Positions 7,893 to 15,057 of a stretch of 16,865 nucleotides of DNA are shown here, piece after piece (positions within the stretch are counted from its first letter, which is position 1; every line of letters begins with the position of its first letter). Made by a program: the position numbers and the translations under genes. The notes under the pieces are model-generated. The model made no database searches, was not told where the DNA came from, and saw only the letters and a list, made by a program, of their open reading frames with translations. The DNA is from Methanomicrobiales archaeon (GTDB taxonomy: Archaea > Halobacteriota > Methanomicrobia > Methanomicrobiales > Methanospirillaceae): NCBI GenBank assembly GCA_013415575.1, contig JAAEES010000008.1, positions 1-16,865 of the forward strand, given 5' to 3'.

Positions 7893-7974
7893 GGTACCGA
7901 CGGATGAAAAATCAGGATAGTAACCGGCCTATGGCGGAACCGGGCGGTCTTTTCACCACATCAACTACCGTTCT

Positions 7975-7999
7975 TATACAACAATGTATATAAATATAC
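7975..7999 (+). promoter_or_regulatory. trpB2 promoter with candidate tryptophan operator
   Basis: The half-sites read TATAC-aacaat-GTATA-taaa-TATAC. The TATA box (TATAAATATA, 7989-7998) is inside the last pair. It is about 25 bases before the ATG at 8017, so the transcript is probably leaderless. The same layout, with two more half-sites, occurs before trpE. Confidence 0.7.
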
Positions 8000-8016
8000 A
8001 ATCCCCACCTACTTAC

Positions 8017-9375
8017 ATGGATACTAAAATCTTCATGTGCGAAGATGAGATGCCGCGACAATGGTACAATGTCATGGCCGATCTCCCCACACCGCTGGAC
8101 CCTCCCCTTCACCCGGCTACCCAAAAACCGGTGACACCCGATGATTTGAAAGCCATCTTTCCTATGGAACTGATCAGACAGGAGATGAGCCCGGACCGCT
8201 TTATCGATATCCCTGAAGAGGTGCTCGATATCCTGCGTCTCTGGAGGCCGAGCCCGCTCTACCGTGCCCACCGGCTTGAGAAAGCACTCAAAACCCCGGC
8301 ACGGATCTATTACAAGTGGGAAGGGGTCAGTCCTCCCGGCAGCCACAAGCCCAACACGGCGGTTCCACAGGTCTACTACAATATGAAGGAAGGTATCGAG
8401 CGGATCGCCACCGAGACCGGTGCCGGCCAGTGGGGATCTGCGCTCGCGTTTGCAACCATGCTCTTTGGCCTGCAGGCCACGGTATACATGGTCCGGTCAA
8501 GCTACACCCAGAAACCTTACCGCAAGTCCATGATGCAGGTCTGGGGGGCAGAGTGCATCCCGAGCCCCAGCACCAAGACCAACTCAGGACGTGCCGTTCT
8601 TGAAAAGTATCCCGATACCCCGGGGAGCCTCGGTATCGCCATCTCCGAAGCAGTTGAGGATGCGGCGACCCATGATAACACCAATTACTCGCTTGGCTCC
8701 GTGCTGAACCATGTCTGCCTCCACCAGACGGTCGTCGGCCTTGAAGCACGTGAGCAGATGGCATCGGTTGAAGCGTACCCGGATGTTGTTGTCGGGTGCG
8801 TTGGCGGGGGTTCTAACTTTGCCGGCGTTTCGTTCCCGTTTGCCGGCGACAAACTGACCGGGAAACACCCTGACGTAGATATCATAGCGGTTGAGCCGGC
8901 ATCCTGCCCGACCTTGACCAAGGGGTTATTTACCTACGATTACGGGGATGTTGCCGGCCTCACACCCCTCCTGAAAATGTATACCCTCGGGCATGATTTT
9001 GTTCCGCCGTCCATCCATGCCGGAGGACTCCGGTACCACGGGGACTCGCCCATTCTCTCCCGTCTCGTCCACGACGGGGTAATCCGTGCCGTATCCTACC
9101 ACCAGAATGAAGTCTTTGAGGCAGCGCAGACTTTCGCCCGGACGGAGGGGATCATCGTGGCGCCCGAGACATCCCATGCGGTGAAATCGGTCATCGATGA
9201 AGCCCTGAAATGCCGGCAGAGCGGCGAAGCAAAGACCATTCTCTTCAACTGTTCGGGCCACGGCAATTTCGACATGTCCGCCTACGATGCATTCTATGCC
9301 AAACAGCTGGTCGATTATGAATACCCGGAACAGTTGATCAAAGAATCCTTGTCGCGCCTTCCGAAGCTGGGGTGA
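8017..9375 (+). CDS. trpB2: TrpB2-type tryptophan synthase beta-like protein
   Basis: A 452-residue PLP enzyme of the TrpB2 (TrpB-like) group, which joins indole and serine to form tryptophan, often without a matching alpha subunit. Features are the N-terminal E-D-E-M-P-R-Q-W-Y-N (9-18), the longer N-terminal extension of TrpB2 compared with TrpB1, the PLP lysine Lys111 in P-G-S-H-K-P-N-T, the substrate loop E-T-G-A-G-Q-W-G (133-140; TrpB1 has QHG), and the phosphate-binding G-G-G-S-N-F. An earlier ATG at 7984 lies upstream of the TATA box and is not used; 8017 matches the conserved N-terminus and the promoter distance. The window also encodes TrpB1, so this is the second, possibly indole-salvaging, copy. 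Confidence 0.93.
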   Translation: MDTKIFMCEDEMPRQWYNVMADLPTPLDPPLHPATQKPVTPDDLKAIFPMELIRQEMSPDRFIDIPEEVLDILRLWRPSPLYRAHRLEKALKTPARIYYKWEGVSPPGSHKPNTAVPQVYYNMKEGIERIATETGAGQWGSALAFATMLFGLQATVYMVRSSYTQKPYRKSMMQVWGAECIPSPSTKTNSGRAVLEKYPDTPGSLGIAISEAVEDAATHDNTNYSLGSVLNHVCLHQTVVGLEAREQMASVEAYPDVVVGCVGGGSNFAGVSFPFAGDKLTGKHPDVDIIAVEPASCPTLTKGLFTYDYGDVAGLTPLLKMYTLGHDFVPPSIHAGGLRYHGDSPILSRLVHDGVIRAVSYHQNEVFEAAQTFARTEGIIVAPETSHAVKSVIDEALKCRQSGEAKTILFNCSGHGNFDMSAYDAFYAKQLVDYEYPEQLIKESLSRLPKLG

Positions 9376-9398
9376 GCCAGGGAAATAGTTCCACATTT

Positions 9399-9430
9399 TG
9401 GTATTATATCTACCAATAACCACAATACCA
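9399..9430 (+). promoter_or_regulatory. promoter and inverted repeats before the COG3199 gene
   Basis: TGGTATT (9399-9405) and AATACCA (9424-9430) form a perfect 7-base inverted repeat 18 bases apart. A nearer TACCA (9411-9415) pairs with the first TGGTA around the AT-rich TTATATC, the likely TATA box. Another TACCA follows at 9431-9435. The arrangement suggests an operator, but no known regulator is identified. Confidence 0.4.
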
Positions 9431-9450
9431 TACCACGCTCTTTTCTGATC

Positions 9451-10572
9451 ATGAAAACCATCGGCTTCGTCGTCAACCCTGTTGCCGGAATGGGTGGGGC
9501 CGTGGGGCTGAAAGGAACAGATGGAAAGGTTGGCGAAGCATTCCGCCGTGGGGCTCGACCGATGGCTGCTTCACGGGCCCGTGAAACGATGGAGAAGCTT
9601 AAAAATGCCCCGTTCCGCTACGTCACATGCTCGGGACCTATGGGCGAGGATGTGCTCACTGGTGCGGGTATTTCCGGATTCCGTGTTGTCTACCGGCCCC
9701 CTCCGGTTACCACAGCGGTGGATACCCGTGAAGCCTGCAGGGCATTTCTCCGGAACGGGGTTGATCTGGTCCTCTTCTGCGGTGGTGACGGAACGGCGCG
9801 GGATCTGTACGATGTAGTATCCGACACCATCCCCCTCCTCGGTATCCCGGCCGGCGTCAAGATGTATTCGGCGGTATTCGCGGTGAATCCCGTGGCGGCC
9901 GCAGAGATTCTCAGCTCTGGCGCTTCATCCCACTTCCATATTCGCGATGCCGAAGTGATGGATGTGGATGAGGAGGCATACCGGCACGGGGAACTCAAAG
10001 CAACGCTCTACGGGTACGCGAAGAGCCCGTACCTCCCAGGTCTTGTCCAGGGTGCAAAGCAGGTCTTCGAAGACCAGGATGAGGATCTGGCAAAGGCCGG
10101 GATCGGGCAGTTCATCGCAGAGGTCATCCGGGGAACCCCGGATATCCTCTATATTATCGGGCCGGGAAGCACAACGGGAGCGATTGCACATGAGCTGGGG
10201 GTGGACAAGACCCTGCTCGGGTTTGATGCGATACAGGACGGAAGAATGGTTGCATCTGACCTGAATGAGGAAGGGATGCTGGCCCTCCTTGCCGGAGAGG
10301 GACGGGCCCGGCTGGTGATCAGCATCATCGGGGCACAAGGGTCGGTGATCGGCAGGGGAACCCAGCAGGTGAGTCCCCGCGTTCTTCGAAAGATCGGTAT
10401 CGGGAATGTCATAGTCATCGCCACGCCCCATAAACTGGCAGAGACTCCGCTCCTCTTTGTGGACACCGGGGACCAGGATCTTGATGCTGCATTCGGGGAA
10501 TATCTCTCCGTGGTCTCGGGTTACCATATCGCACAGCGGAAAAAAATTGGATCTGGGAATGCCCCCATGTGA
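9451..10572 (+). CDS. COG3199 NAD-kinase-like protein
   Basis: A 373-residue protein of the COG3199 group, predicted ATP-NAD kinase/diacylglycerol-kinase fold. It opens with F-V-V-N-P-V-A-G-M-G-G (6-16) and has the nucleotide-binding G-G-D-G-T-A-R-D-L (111-119) followed by L-G-I-P-A-G-V-K-M-Y-S-A-V. The C-terminal half holds I-G-P-G-S-T-T-G-A-I-A and L-L-G-F-D-A-I. True NAD kinases share GGDGT, but this family is distinct and its substrate is unproven. The start has no Shine-Dalgarno sequence; an AT-rich promoter lies 40-50 bases upstream. It sits between trpB2 and the GyrI-like gene, each with its own promoter spacing. Confidence 0.85.
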   Translation: MKTIGFVVNPVAGMGGAVGLKGTDGKVGEAFRRGARPMAASRARETMEKLKNAPFRYVTCSGPMGEDVLTGAGISGFRVVYRPPPVTTAVDTREACRAFLRNGVDLVLFCGGDGTARDLYDVVSDTIPLLGIPAGVKMYSAVFAVNPVAAAEILSSGASSHFHIRDAEVMDVDEEAYRHGELKATLYGYAKSPYLPGLVQGAKQVFEDQDEDLAKAGIGQFIAEVIRGTPDILYIIGPGSTTGAIAHELGVDKTLLGFDAIQDGRMVASDLNEEGMLALLAGEGRARLVISIIGAQGSVIGRGTQQVSPRVLRKIGIGNVIVIATPHKLAETPLLFVDTGDQDLDAAFGEYLSVVSGYHIAQRKKIGSGNAPM

Positions 10573-10654
10573 CCGGTTCAGGCCGGATCAGCATATTCGC
10601 CGGCCATGCCGAACCTTTATAGGTCTCTTTTCCCACCCTCTGGATAAGATATCT

Positions 10655-11137
10655 ATGGAGGAAATTACGATTGTCACCGTGCCCCCGCAGACCGTCCTCG
10701 GAATCCGGAAGAAAGGCCATTACCGCCAGATCGCCGAGCTGCTCCCTGAAATCGCGATCTATGCCCTGGAGAAGGGCGTCCCCCTTACCGGTCCCCCGAT
10801 ATTCCTCTGCCACGAGTGGTCGAAGGAAGAGGCAATGAACGCGGACCGGGAAGGGAGTGCCGATATAGAGGTTGCCTTCCCTGTTCCACAAGGTTCCCGG
10901 CCCGGACCCGGAATGAACGTTTACACCCTCCCGGGTGGCAGGATGGCCCGGATTGTTCACCTGGGTCCCTACGAGGCTTGTGAACCCACCTATCTGAAGC
11001 TGTTTGCATGGATTGAGGAACAGGGAATGAAGATCACGGGGCCGATCCGTGAAATCTACTATAACGATCCCCGGGAAGTCTCCCCTGATGAAATCATGAC
11101 CGAGATTCTTGCTCCGATTATGGAATATGGTTCTTAG
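10655..11137 (+). CDS. GyrI-like small-molecule-binding protein
   Basis: A 160-residue protein matching the GyrI-like/AraC effector-binding (SOUL/BacT-type) fold. It has an N-terminal V-P-P-Q-T-V-L-G-I-R-K-K-G strand, a central region ending in I-E-V-A-F-P-V-P (about 70-77), L-P-G-G-R-M-A-R-I-V-H-L-G-P-Y-E (about 92-107), then I-T-G-P-I-R-E-I-Y-Y-N-D-P (about 128-140). The fold usually binds hydrophobic ligands or drugs. No DNA-binding domain is fused, so it is not a complete regulator. The open frame extends upstream to 10457, but that part overlaps the previous gene. TTTATAG about 38 bases before 10655 is a possible TATA box. Its stop abuts the trpE operator. Confidence 0.85.
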   Translation: MEEITIVTVPPQTVLGIRKKGHYRQIAELLPEIAIYALEKGVPLTGPPIFLCHEWSKEEAMNADREGSADIEVAFPVPQGSRPGPGMNVYTLPGGRMARIVHLGPYEACEPTYLKLFAWIEEQGMKITGPIREIYYNDPREVSPDEIMTEILAPIMEYGS

Positions 11138-11182
11138 CATACAACAAAGTATAAATATATACGTCAATGTATAACTATATAC
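11138..11182 (+). promoter_or_regulatory. trp operon promoter with tandem half-site operator
   Basis: The half-sites read CATAC-N6-GTATA-N4-TATAC-N6-GTATA-N4-TATAC, with two complete 14-base units at 11149-11162 and 11169-11182, 20 bases apart. The TATA box TATAAATATA (11150-11159) is identical to that of trpB2 and lies inside the first unit. The layout predicts a transcription start near 11178-11185. Repression by a dimeric regulator that blocks TBP is inferred. Confidence 0.75.
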
Positions 11183-11293
11183 ATGACAGGTGAGCCGAAA
11201 CACCAGGTGATGCCCCTGGACTGGAGTCCGCCGTCACTCCGACGGCATTCTATATCAAGCCCGATAAATTACCCAGAAAACCATCTCTCCTAG
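11183..11293 (+). other. short ORF overlapping the trpE 5' end
   Basis: A 36-codon ORF whose ATG falls where the trp transcript should start. It contains one Trp codon (11222-11224), overlaps the proposed trpE start, and ends at TAG 11291. It is in a different frame from TrpE. It could be a leader ORF affecting trpE translation, the detached true N-terminus of TrpE after a frameshift, or chance. Confidence 0.3.
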
Positions 11294-12720
11294 TTCTTCC
11301 GGTAACCGAAGCTGTTCCGCTCCCGGCCTGCGATCCCTACACCCTCTACCGTGCTCTTGGTCTCGGGAAAGGGTATATCCTGGAGTCCATGGAAGGGCTT
11401 CCCCGCCGGGCAGTCAGGTCCATCATCGGTCTTGAACCCCGTATGATAATCTCCCTCAATGAAAATCCAGCATGTGAAGGAGACCCGCAACTGGTATCCC
11501 TCCTTTCTAATCCGGAAGGGAGGGATCCCGTGAGCCGGCTCCGGAATCTCACGGAAAGGTTGTCCCCGGCAGATGCCCATTTAGGATTTATCGGCGGGTT
11601 TGTGGGGTACTGCGCCTATGACATGGTGAGTGCCCTGACCGTTGGCAGGGTTCAGGCAGGAAGGGGAGATGGCCACCTGGCCCGGTTCATGCTCTCCACG
11701 CGGGGAATTGTGTACGACCATGTGCAGGGAACCTGCACACTCTTTGACAATCTTCTCCTGGAGCCGGGAGAAAAACCTGACAAGGCGTTCGCAGAGGCCC
11801 GGGAACGGATCAGGATGCTCCGTGGACAGATAGCATCCGTCACGCCGGAAAATGCCGGACGCCCTGCCGGGGAAGGCTCCCGGAATTTACCATTCACGTC
11901 ATCCCTGAGCTGTGACGAGTTTGAGGAACGAGTGCGGAAGGCGCAGGAGTATATCGCGGCCGGGGACATCTTCCAGGTAGTCCTTTCCCGGAAGATCTCC
12001 TGCCCCTTTTCCGGGGATCCTCTCGCAGCCTACGGGGCCATCAGGGAAATCAATCCCTCCCCCTATCTCTACTTCCTTGATTTCGGTGATGAGATTATCG
12101 TCGGCTCCAGCCCCGAAATGCTGGTCCGGTCAGAAGGAAGAGTGATCCAGACCGTTCCGATTGCCGGCACACGACCCCGGGGGAGAGACGAGCAGGAGGA
12201 TGACCATCTGGGGTGTGAACTGCTCGCTGATGAGAAAGAACGGGCCGAACACCTGATGCTCGTAGACCTGGCACGAAACGATATCGGAAGGGTATCGGCA
12301 TTTGGATCCGTTTCGCTCCCGGAATTTTTCGAGCTGGAGAAGTTCTCCCATGTCCAGCACATCGTTTCACGGGTAACCGGTGAACTTGCCGAGGGCTATG
12401 ACCGTTTTGATGCCCTTGCCGCCTGTTTCCCTGCCGGCACGGTGAGCGGTGCACCAAAGATCCGGGCCATGCAGATTATTGCAGAATTAGAGCCCCATCC
12501 GCGGGGATTATATGCAGGGGCGGTTGGATATGCCGGTTTCAATGACCTCCTCGAGTTTGCTATCGCTATCCGGACACTCCGGGTCAGCGGAGGAATGGCC
12601 GAGTTCTCAACCGGCGCCGGGATCGTTGCTGACTCCGTGCCCAGGCGGGAATTTGAGGAGACCGAACAGAAAGCCCGCGCCATGGTGTATGCTGTTTCCC
12701 GGGCGGGTGGTGGGCAATGA
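11221..12720 (+). CDS. trpE: anthranilate synthase component I
   Basis: Converts chorismate to anthranilate with TrpG, the first step of tryptophan synthesis. Catalytic-core motifs are G-S-S-P-E-M-L-V, P-I-A-G-T-R-P-R-G (the A, where PabB has K, favours TrpE), D-E-K-E-R-A-E-H-L-M-L-V-D-L-A-R-N-D, P-A-G-T-V-S-G-A-P-K and T-G-A-G-I-V-A-D-S. The N-terminal I-L-E-S (53-56 from this start) matches the LLES tryptophan feedback site and lies just upstream of the first in-frame ATG (11389), so 11389 is too short (443 residues). Between the stop at 11191 and 11389 the frame has no ATG, GTG or TTG. CTG at 11221, 9 bases after AGGTGAT, would give 499 residues, a normal length. A frameshift joining an upstream ATG (11183 or 11210) is the alternative. 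The gene is certain; its start is not. Confidence 0.93.
   Translation: MESAVTPTAFYIKPDKLPRKPSLLVLPVTEAVPLPACDPYTLYRALGLGKGYILESMEGLPRRAVRSIIGLEPRMIISLNENPACEGDPQLVSLLSNPEGRDPVSRLRNLTERLSPADAHLGFIGGFVGYCAYDMVSALTVGRVQAGRGDGHLARFMLSTRGIVYDHVQGTCTLFDNLLLEPGEKPDKAFAEARERIRMLRGQIASVTPENAGRPAGEGSRNLPFTSSLSCDEFEERVRKAQEYIAAGDIFQVVLSRKISCPFSGDPLAAYGAIREINPSPYLYFLDFGDEIIVGSSPEMLVRSEGRVIQTVPIAGTRPRGRDEQEDDHLGCELLADEKERAEHLMLVDLARNDIGRVSAFGSVSLPEFFELEKFSHVQHIVSRVTGELAEGYDRFDALAACFPAGTVSGAPKIRAMQIIAELEPHPRGLYAGAVGYAGFNDLLEFAIAIRTLRVSGGMAEFSTGAGIVADSVPRREFEETEQKARAMVYAVSRAGGGQ
11230..11246 (+). repeat. GC-rich hairpin at the trpE 5' end
   Basis: GCCGTC-ACTCC-GACGGC is a perfect 6-base stem with a 5-base loop, 7 bases past the proposed CTG start. 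No T-run follows, so it is not a simple terminator. It may influence initiation. Confidence 0.4.
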
Positions 12721-13289
12721 AGGTCGCCATCATCGACTGTTATGACAGTTTTACCTATAACCTGTTCCAGCTGGTCGGCCGTCTGGGGGCAGAACCGGTC
12801 CCGGTCCTCTCGGATGAACCGCTCGAGCGGGTCCGGGCTGTGGACCCTGACCGGATCATCCTCTCTCCCGGTCCCGGGACACCGGATGACTCGGGGATCT
12901 GCCCTGAGGTGATCCGGGAGTATGCCGGAACAGTCCCCATCCTCGGAGTCTGCCTCGGCCACCAGACCATCATCCAGACGTTCGGCGGGACGATCCGCAG
13001 GATGGGGAGGCCGGTTCATGGGAAAACGAGCAGCATCATCCATACCGGTGAAGGCATCTTTGCGGGCATACCGAGCCCCTTCACCGCAACCCGTTACCAC
13101 TCGCTGGCGGCAGCAGAGGAGGCCATACCCCGGGAATTCGGGACCCTTGCCTATGCTGCAGAAGACAGGTGCGTGATGGCAGTCTCCCACCGGAACCTGC
13201 CCCTCTACGGCATCCAGTTCCACCCTGAGAGCATCATGACACGGGAAGGAGCCCACCTCATGAGTAACTTCCTGTCCAGGGGTGCATGA
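12717..13289 (+). CDS. trpG: anthranilate synthase component II (glutamine amidotransferase)
   Basis: A 190-residue class I glutamine amidotransferase that supplies ammonia to TrpE. The catalytic triad is visible: Cys79 in G-V-C-L-G-H-Q, and His169 and Glu171 in F-H-P-E-S. The oxyanion region P-G-P-G-T-P is at 51-56, and H-G-K-T-S (101-105) is typical of the TrpG/PabA group. The ATG overlaps the trpE stop (ATGA), so translation is probably coupled to trpE, consistent with a 1:1 complex. Adjacent TrpE makes TrpG rather than PabA the likely role, though dual use is possible. Confidence 0.96.
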   Translation: MKVAIIDCYDSFTYNLFQLVGRLGAEPVPVLSDEPLERVRAVDPDRIILSPGPGTPDDSGICPEVIREYAGTVPILGVCLGHQTIIQTFGGTIRRMGRPVHGKTSSIIHTGEGIFAGIPSPFTATRYHSLAAAEEAIPREFGTLAYAAEDRCVMAVSHRNLPLYGIQFHPESIMTREGAHLMSNFLSRGA

Positions 13290-14302
13290 TGCAGGCGGCG
13301 CTTGCGAGACTTGCCCGGGGACAGGACCTTTCCAGCATGCTGGCGATGGAAGCGATGGAAGAGGTAGCGTCCGGCCGGGCAACCGAAGCCCAAATCGCAT
13401 CCCTCATCACCGCACTCCGTGTCAAGGGGGAATCCGCAGAGGAGATTGCATCGTTTGCGCGGGTCCTGCAGGGACATGCCCGCGCTGTCAGTCCCAGGGT
13501 TGGCGGCATGCTGGTCGACACCTGCGGGACCGGTGGCGATGGTGCAGGGACATTCAATATCAGTACCGCTGCAGCCATCGTGGCAGCGGGTGCGGGAGTG
13601 CCGGTGGTCAAGCATGGGAACCGGAACGTGAGCAGCTCGTGCGGTTCGGCCGATGTGCTGGAAGCCTTGGGGGTGGCGGTCGATCTCCCACCGGAGAGGT
13701 CATGCGCAATCATCGAGGAGATCGGGATCGGGTTCCTCTTTGCCCCTGTGTATCATCCTGCACTCAGGCATGCAGCGAAGGTACGGCATGAACTAGGCTT
13801 CTCCACGATCTTCAATCTCCTTGGCCCCCTCCTCAATCCTGCAGGAGCCCCTGCCCGGCTCTGCGGGGTGTATCACCCCGACCTCATCTCAAAATTTGCT
13901 GTCTCCCTTCAGTCACTCGGTGCTGAGCGGGCCATGGTGGTTCATGGAGATGGACTCGATGAGATAACAGTCTCCGGACCGACGCTTGTCGCAGAAATCG
14001 ATCGGGATACGGTAACAAATTACATCCTCATCCCCGAGGACTTCGGTTTCAGTCGTTCCCCTCTCTCGACCCTTGCCGGGAGCACTCCTGCAGAAAACGC
14101 ACGCACCATCCGGCAGATCCTTGACGGGAAAGAGGGTCCGGCACGTGATGTGGTGGTCATGAATGCCGGAGCCGCGATCTACCTTGGCGGACTCGTTTCC
14201 GATTATGCTGCAGGGATATCGCGGGCGGAAGAAGCCATCGATTCGGGTGCTGCGACAGGAAAGCTGGATGCCCTGGTGGTCGCCAGCGGAGGGGTACCAT
14301 GA
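13286..14302 (+). CDS. trpD: anthranilate phosphoribosyltransferase
   Basis: A 338-residue enzyme transferring phosphoribose from PRPP to anthranilate. The PRPP/anthranilate motifs are D-T-C-G-T-G-G-D-G (78-86), K-H-G-N-R (109-113), S-C-G-S-A-D-V-L-E (118-126), and the F-N-L-L-G-P-L-L-N-P segment after the midpoint. V-H-G-D-G-L-D-E-I (residues near 215-223) carries the metal-binding DE pair. The length matches the family. The ATG at 13286 overlaps the trpG stop; a second ATG at 13289 is the next codon. GGGG just upstream serves as a ribosome site. It is stand-alone, not fused to TrpG. Confidence 0.96.
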   Translation: MMQAALARLARGQDLSSMLAMEAMEEVASGRATEAQIASLITALRVKGESAEEIASFARVLQGHARAVSPRVGGMLVDTCGTGGDGAGTFNISTAAAIVAAGAGVPVVKHGNRNVSSSCGSADVLEALGVAVDLPPERSCAIIEEIGIGFLFAPVYHPALRHAAKVRHELGFSTIFNLLGPLLNPAGAPARLCGVYHPDLISKFAVSLQSLGAERAMVVHGDGLDEITVSGPTLVAEIDRDTVTNYILIPEDFGFSRSPLSTLAGSTPAENARTIRQILDGKEGPARDVVVMNAGAAIYLGGLVSDYAAGISRAEEAIDSGAATGKLDALVVASGGVP

Positions 14303-15057
14303 TCCTCGACCAGGTTATCAGAGCTACTGCCGGAAGAGTAGCCGGACTTCCCCGGAATCCCGGAGAGTCCCCTTTGAAACGGGATCACCACAGTCTCCAT
14401 GCCGCTCTCGGGCGAAGAGGCGGGCGGAATGCCATTATCGCCGAGATCAAGTTTGCCTCTCCGTCCCGGGGGAAAATCCGGGCGGAGATCGACCCCGCGG
14501 GGCTGGCTGTTGGAATGGCATCAGCAGGCAGCGCTGCGCTCTCGGTGCTGACCGAGCCGTACTTCTTCAATGGCCGTCCGGAATTCATCCCGATCATCCG
14601 TGCCAGAGTCACGGTCCCCATTCTACGCAAAGATTTCATCATTGATGAACGGCAGCTGGCAGAGAGCAGGATTCTGGGAGCCGATGCCGTCCTTCTCATC
14701 GCGGGAGTACTCGGAGACGGCCTTCCGGACATGGTTGACGCTGCATTTGCTTACGGTCTTGAACCGCTTGTAGAAGTTCACACCGCAGATGAGGTGAAGG
14801 CAGCGCTGGGGACCGCAACCCGTATGGTCGGGATAAATAACCGTGATCTCAATACATTCCGCATCGATCTCTCCACCACCCTGCGGCTGGCCCCGCTGGT
14901 CCGCGATGCCGGTCTTGTTGCGGTTTCCGAGAGTGGTTTCCTCTGGCCCTGTGATGTCCGGGGACTCCGGCACCTGGCAGACGGCTACCTTATCGGGTCG
15001 GCGATCATGGCGGCACAGGACCCGCAAAAAGCATTGGAGGGATTTGTATTCGCGTAA
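14299..15057 (+). CDS. trpC: indole-3-glycerol phosphate synthase
   Basis: A 252-residue TIM-barrel enzyme that closes the indole ring. Family residues visible are E-I-K-F-A-S-P-S-R-G (49-58; Glu49, Lys51), L-R-K-D-F-I-I-D (109-116; catalytic Lys111), L-V-E-V-H (157-161; Glu159), G-I-N-N-R-D-L (178-184) and S-E-S-G-F near 212. The ATG overlaps the trpD stop (ATGA), with GGAGGGG 4 bases upstream. It is a single-function protein, not fused to TrpF; the reading frame overlaps the proposed trpF start by 10 bases. Its end also supplies the Shine-Dalgarno site of trpF (15036-15041). Confidence 0.96.
   Translation: MILDQVIRATAGRVAGLPRNPGESPLKRDHHSLHAALGRRGGRNAIIAEIKFASPSRGKIRAEIDPAGLAVGMASAGSAALSVLTEPYFFNGRPEFIPIIRARVTVPILRKDFIIDERQLAESRILGADAVLLIAGVLGDGLPDMVDAAFAYGLEPLVEVHTADEVKAALGTATRMVGINNRDLNTFRIDLSTTLRLAPLVRDAGLVAVSESGFLWPCDVRGLRHLADGYLIGSAIMAAQDPQKALEGFVFA
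15036..15050 (+). promoter_or_regulatory. ribosome binding site and ATT start of trpF
   Basis: GGAGGG (15036-15041), a 6-base spacer, then ATT (15048-15050), all inside the end of trpC. The spacing is ideal for archaeal initiation and decides the trpF start. Use of ATT as an initiator is inferred, not proven. Confidence 0.6.

Noticed and set aside
7984..8016. trpB2 starting at ATG 7984
   Set aside because: This ATG lies upstream of the TATA box and the extra residues do not resemble the family N-terminus.
11389..12720. trpE starting at the first ATG (11389)
   Set aside because: It removes the conserved I-L-E-S tryptophan site and about 30 further residues that match TrpE in the same open frame.
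12396..13400. Long minus-strand ORF (334 codons) opposite trpE/trpG/trpD
   Set aside because: It runs antisense across three clearly conserved genes and has a proline/arginine-rich, low-complexity translation typical of GC-rich shadow frames.
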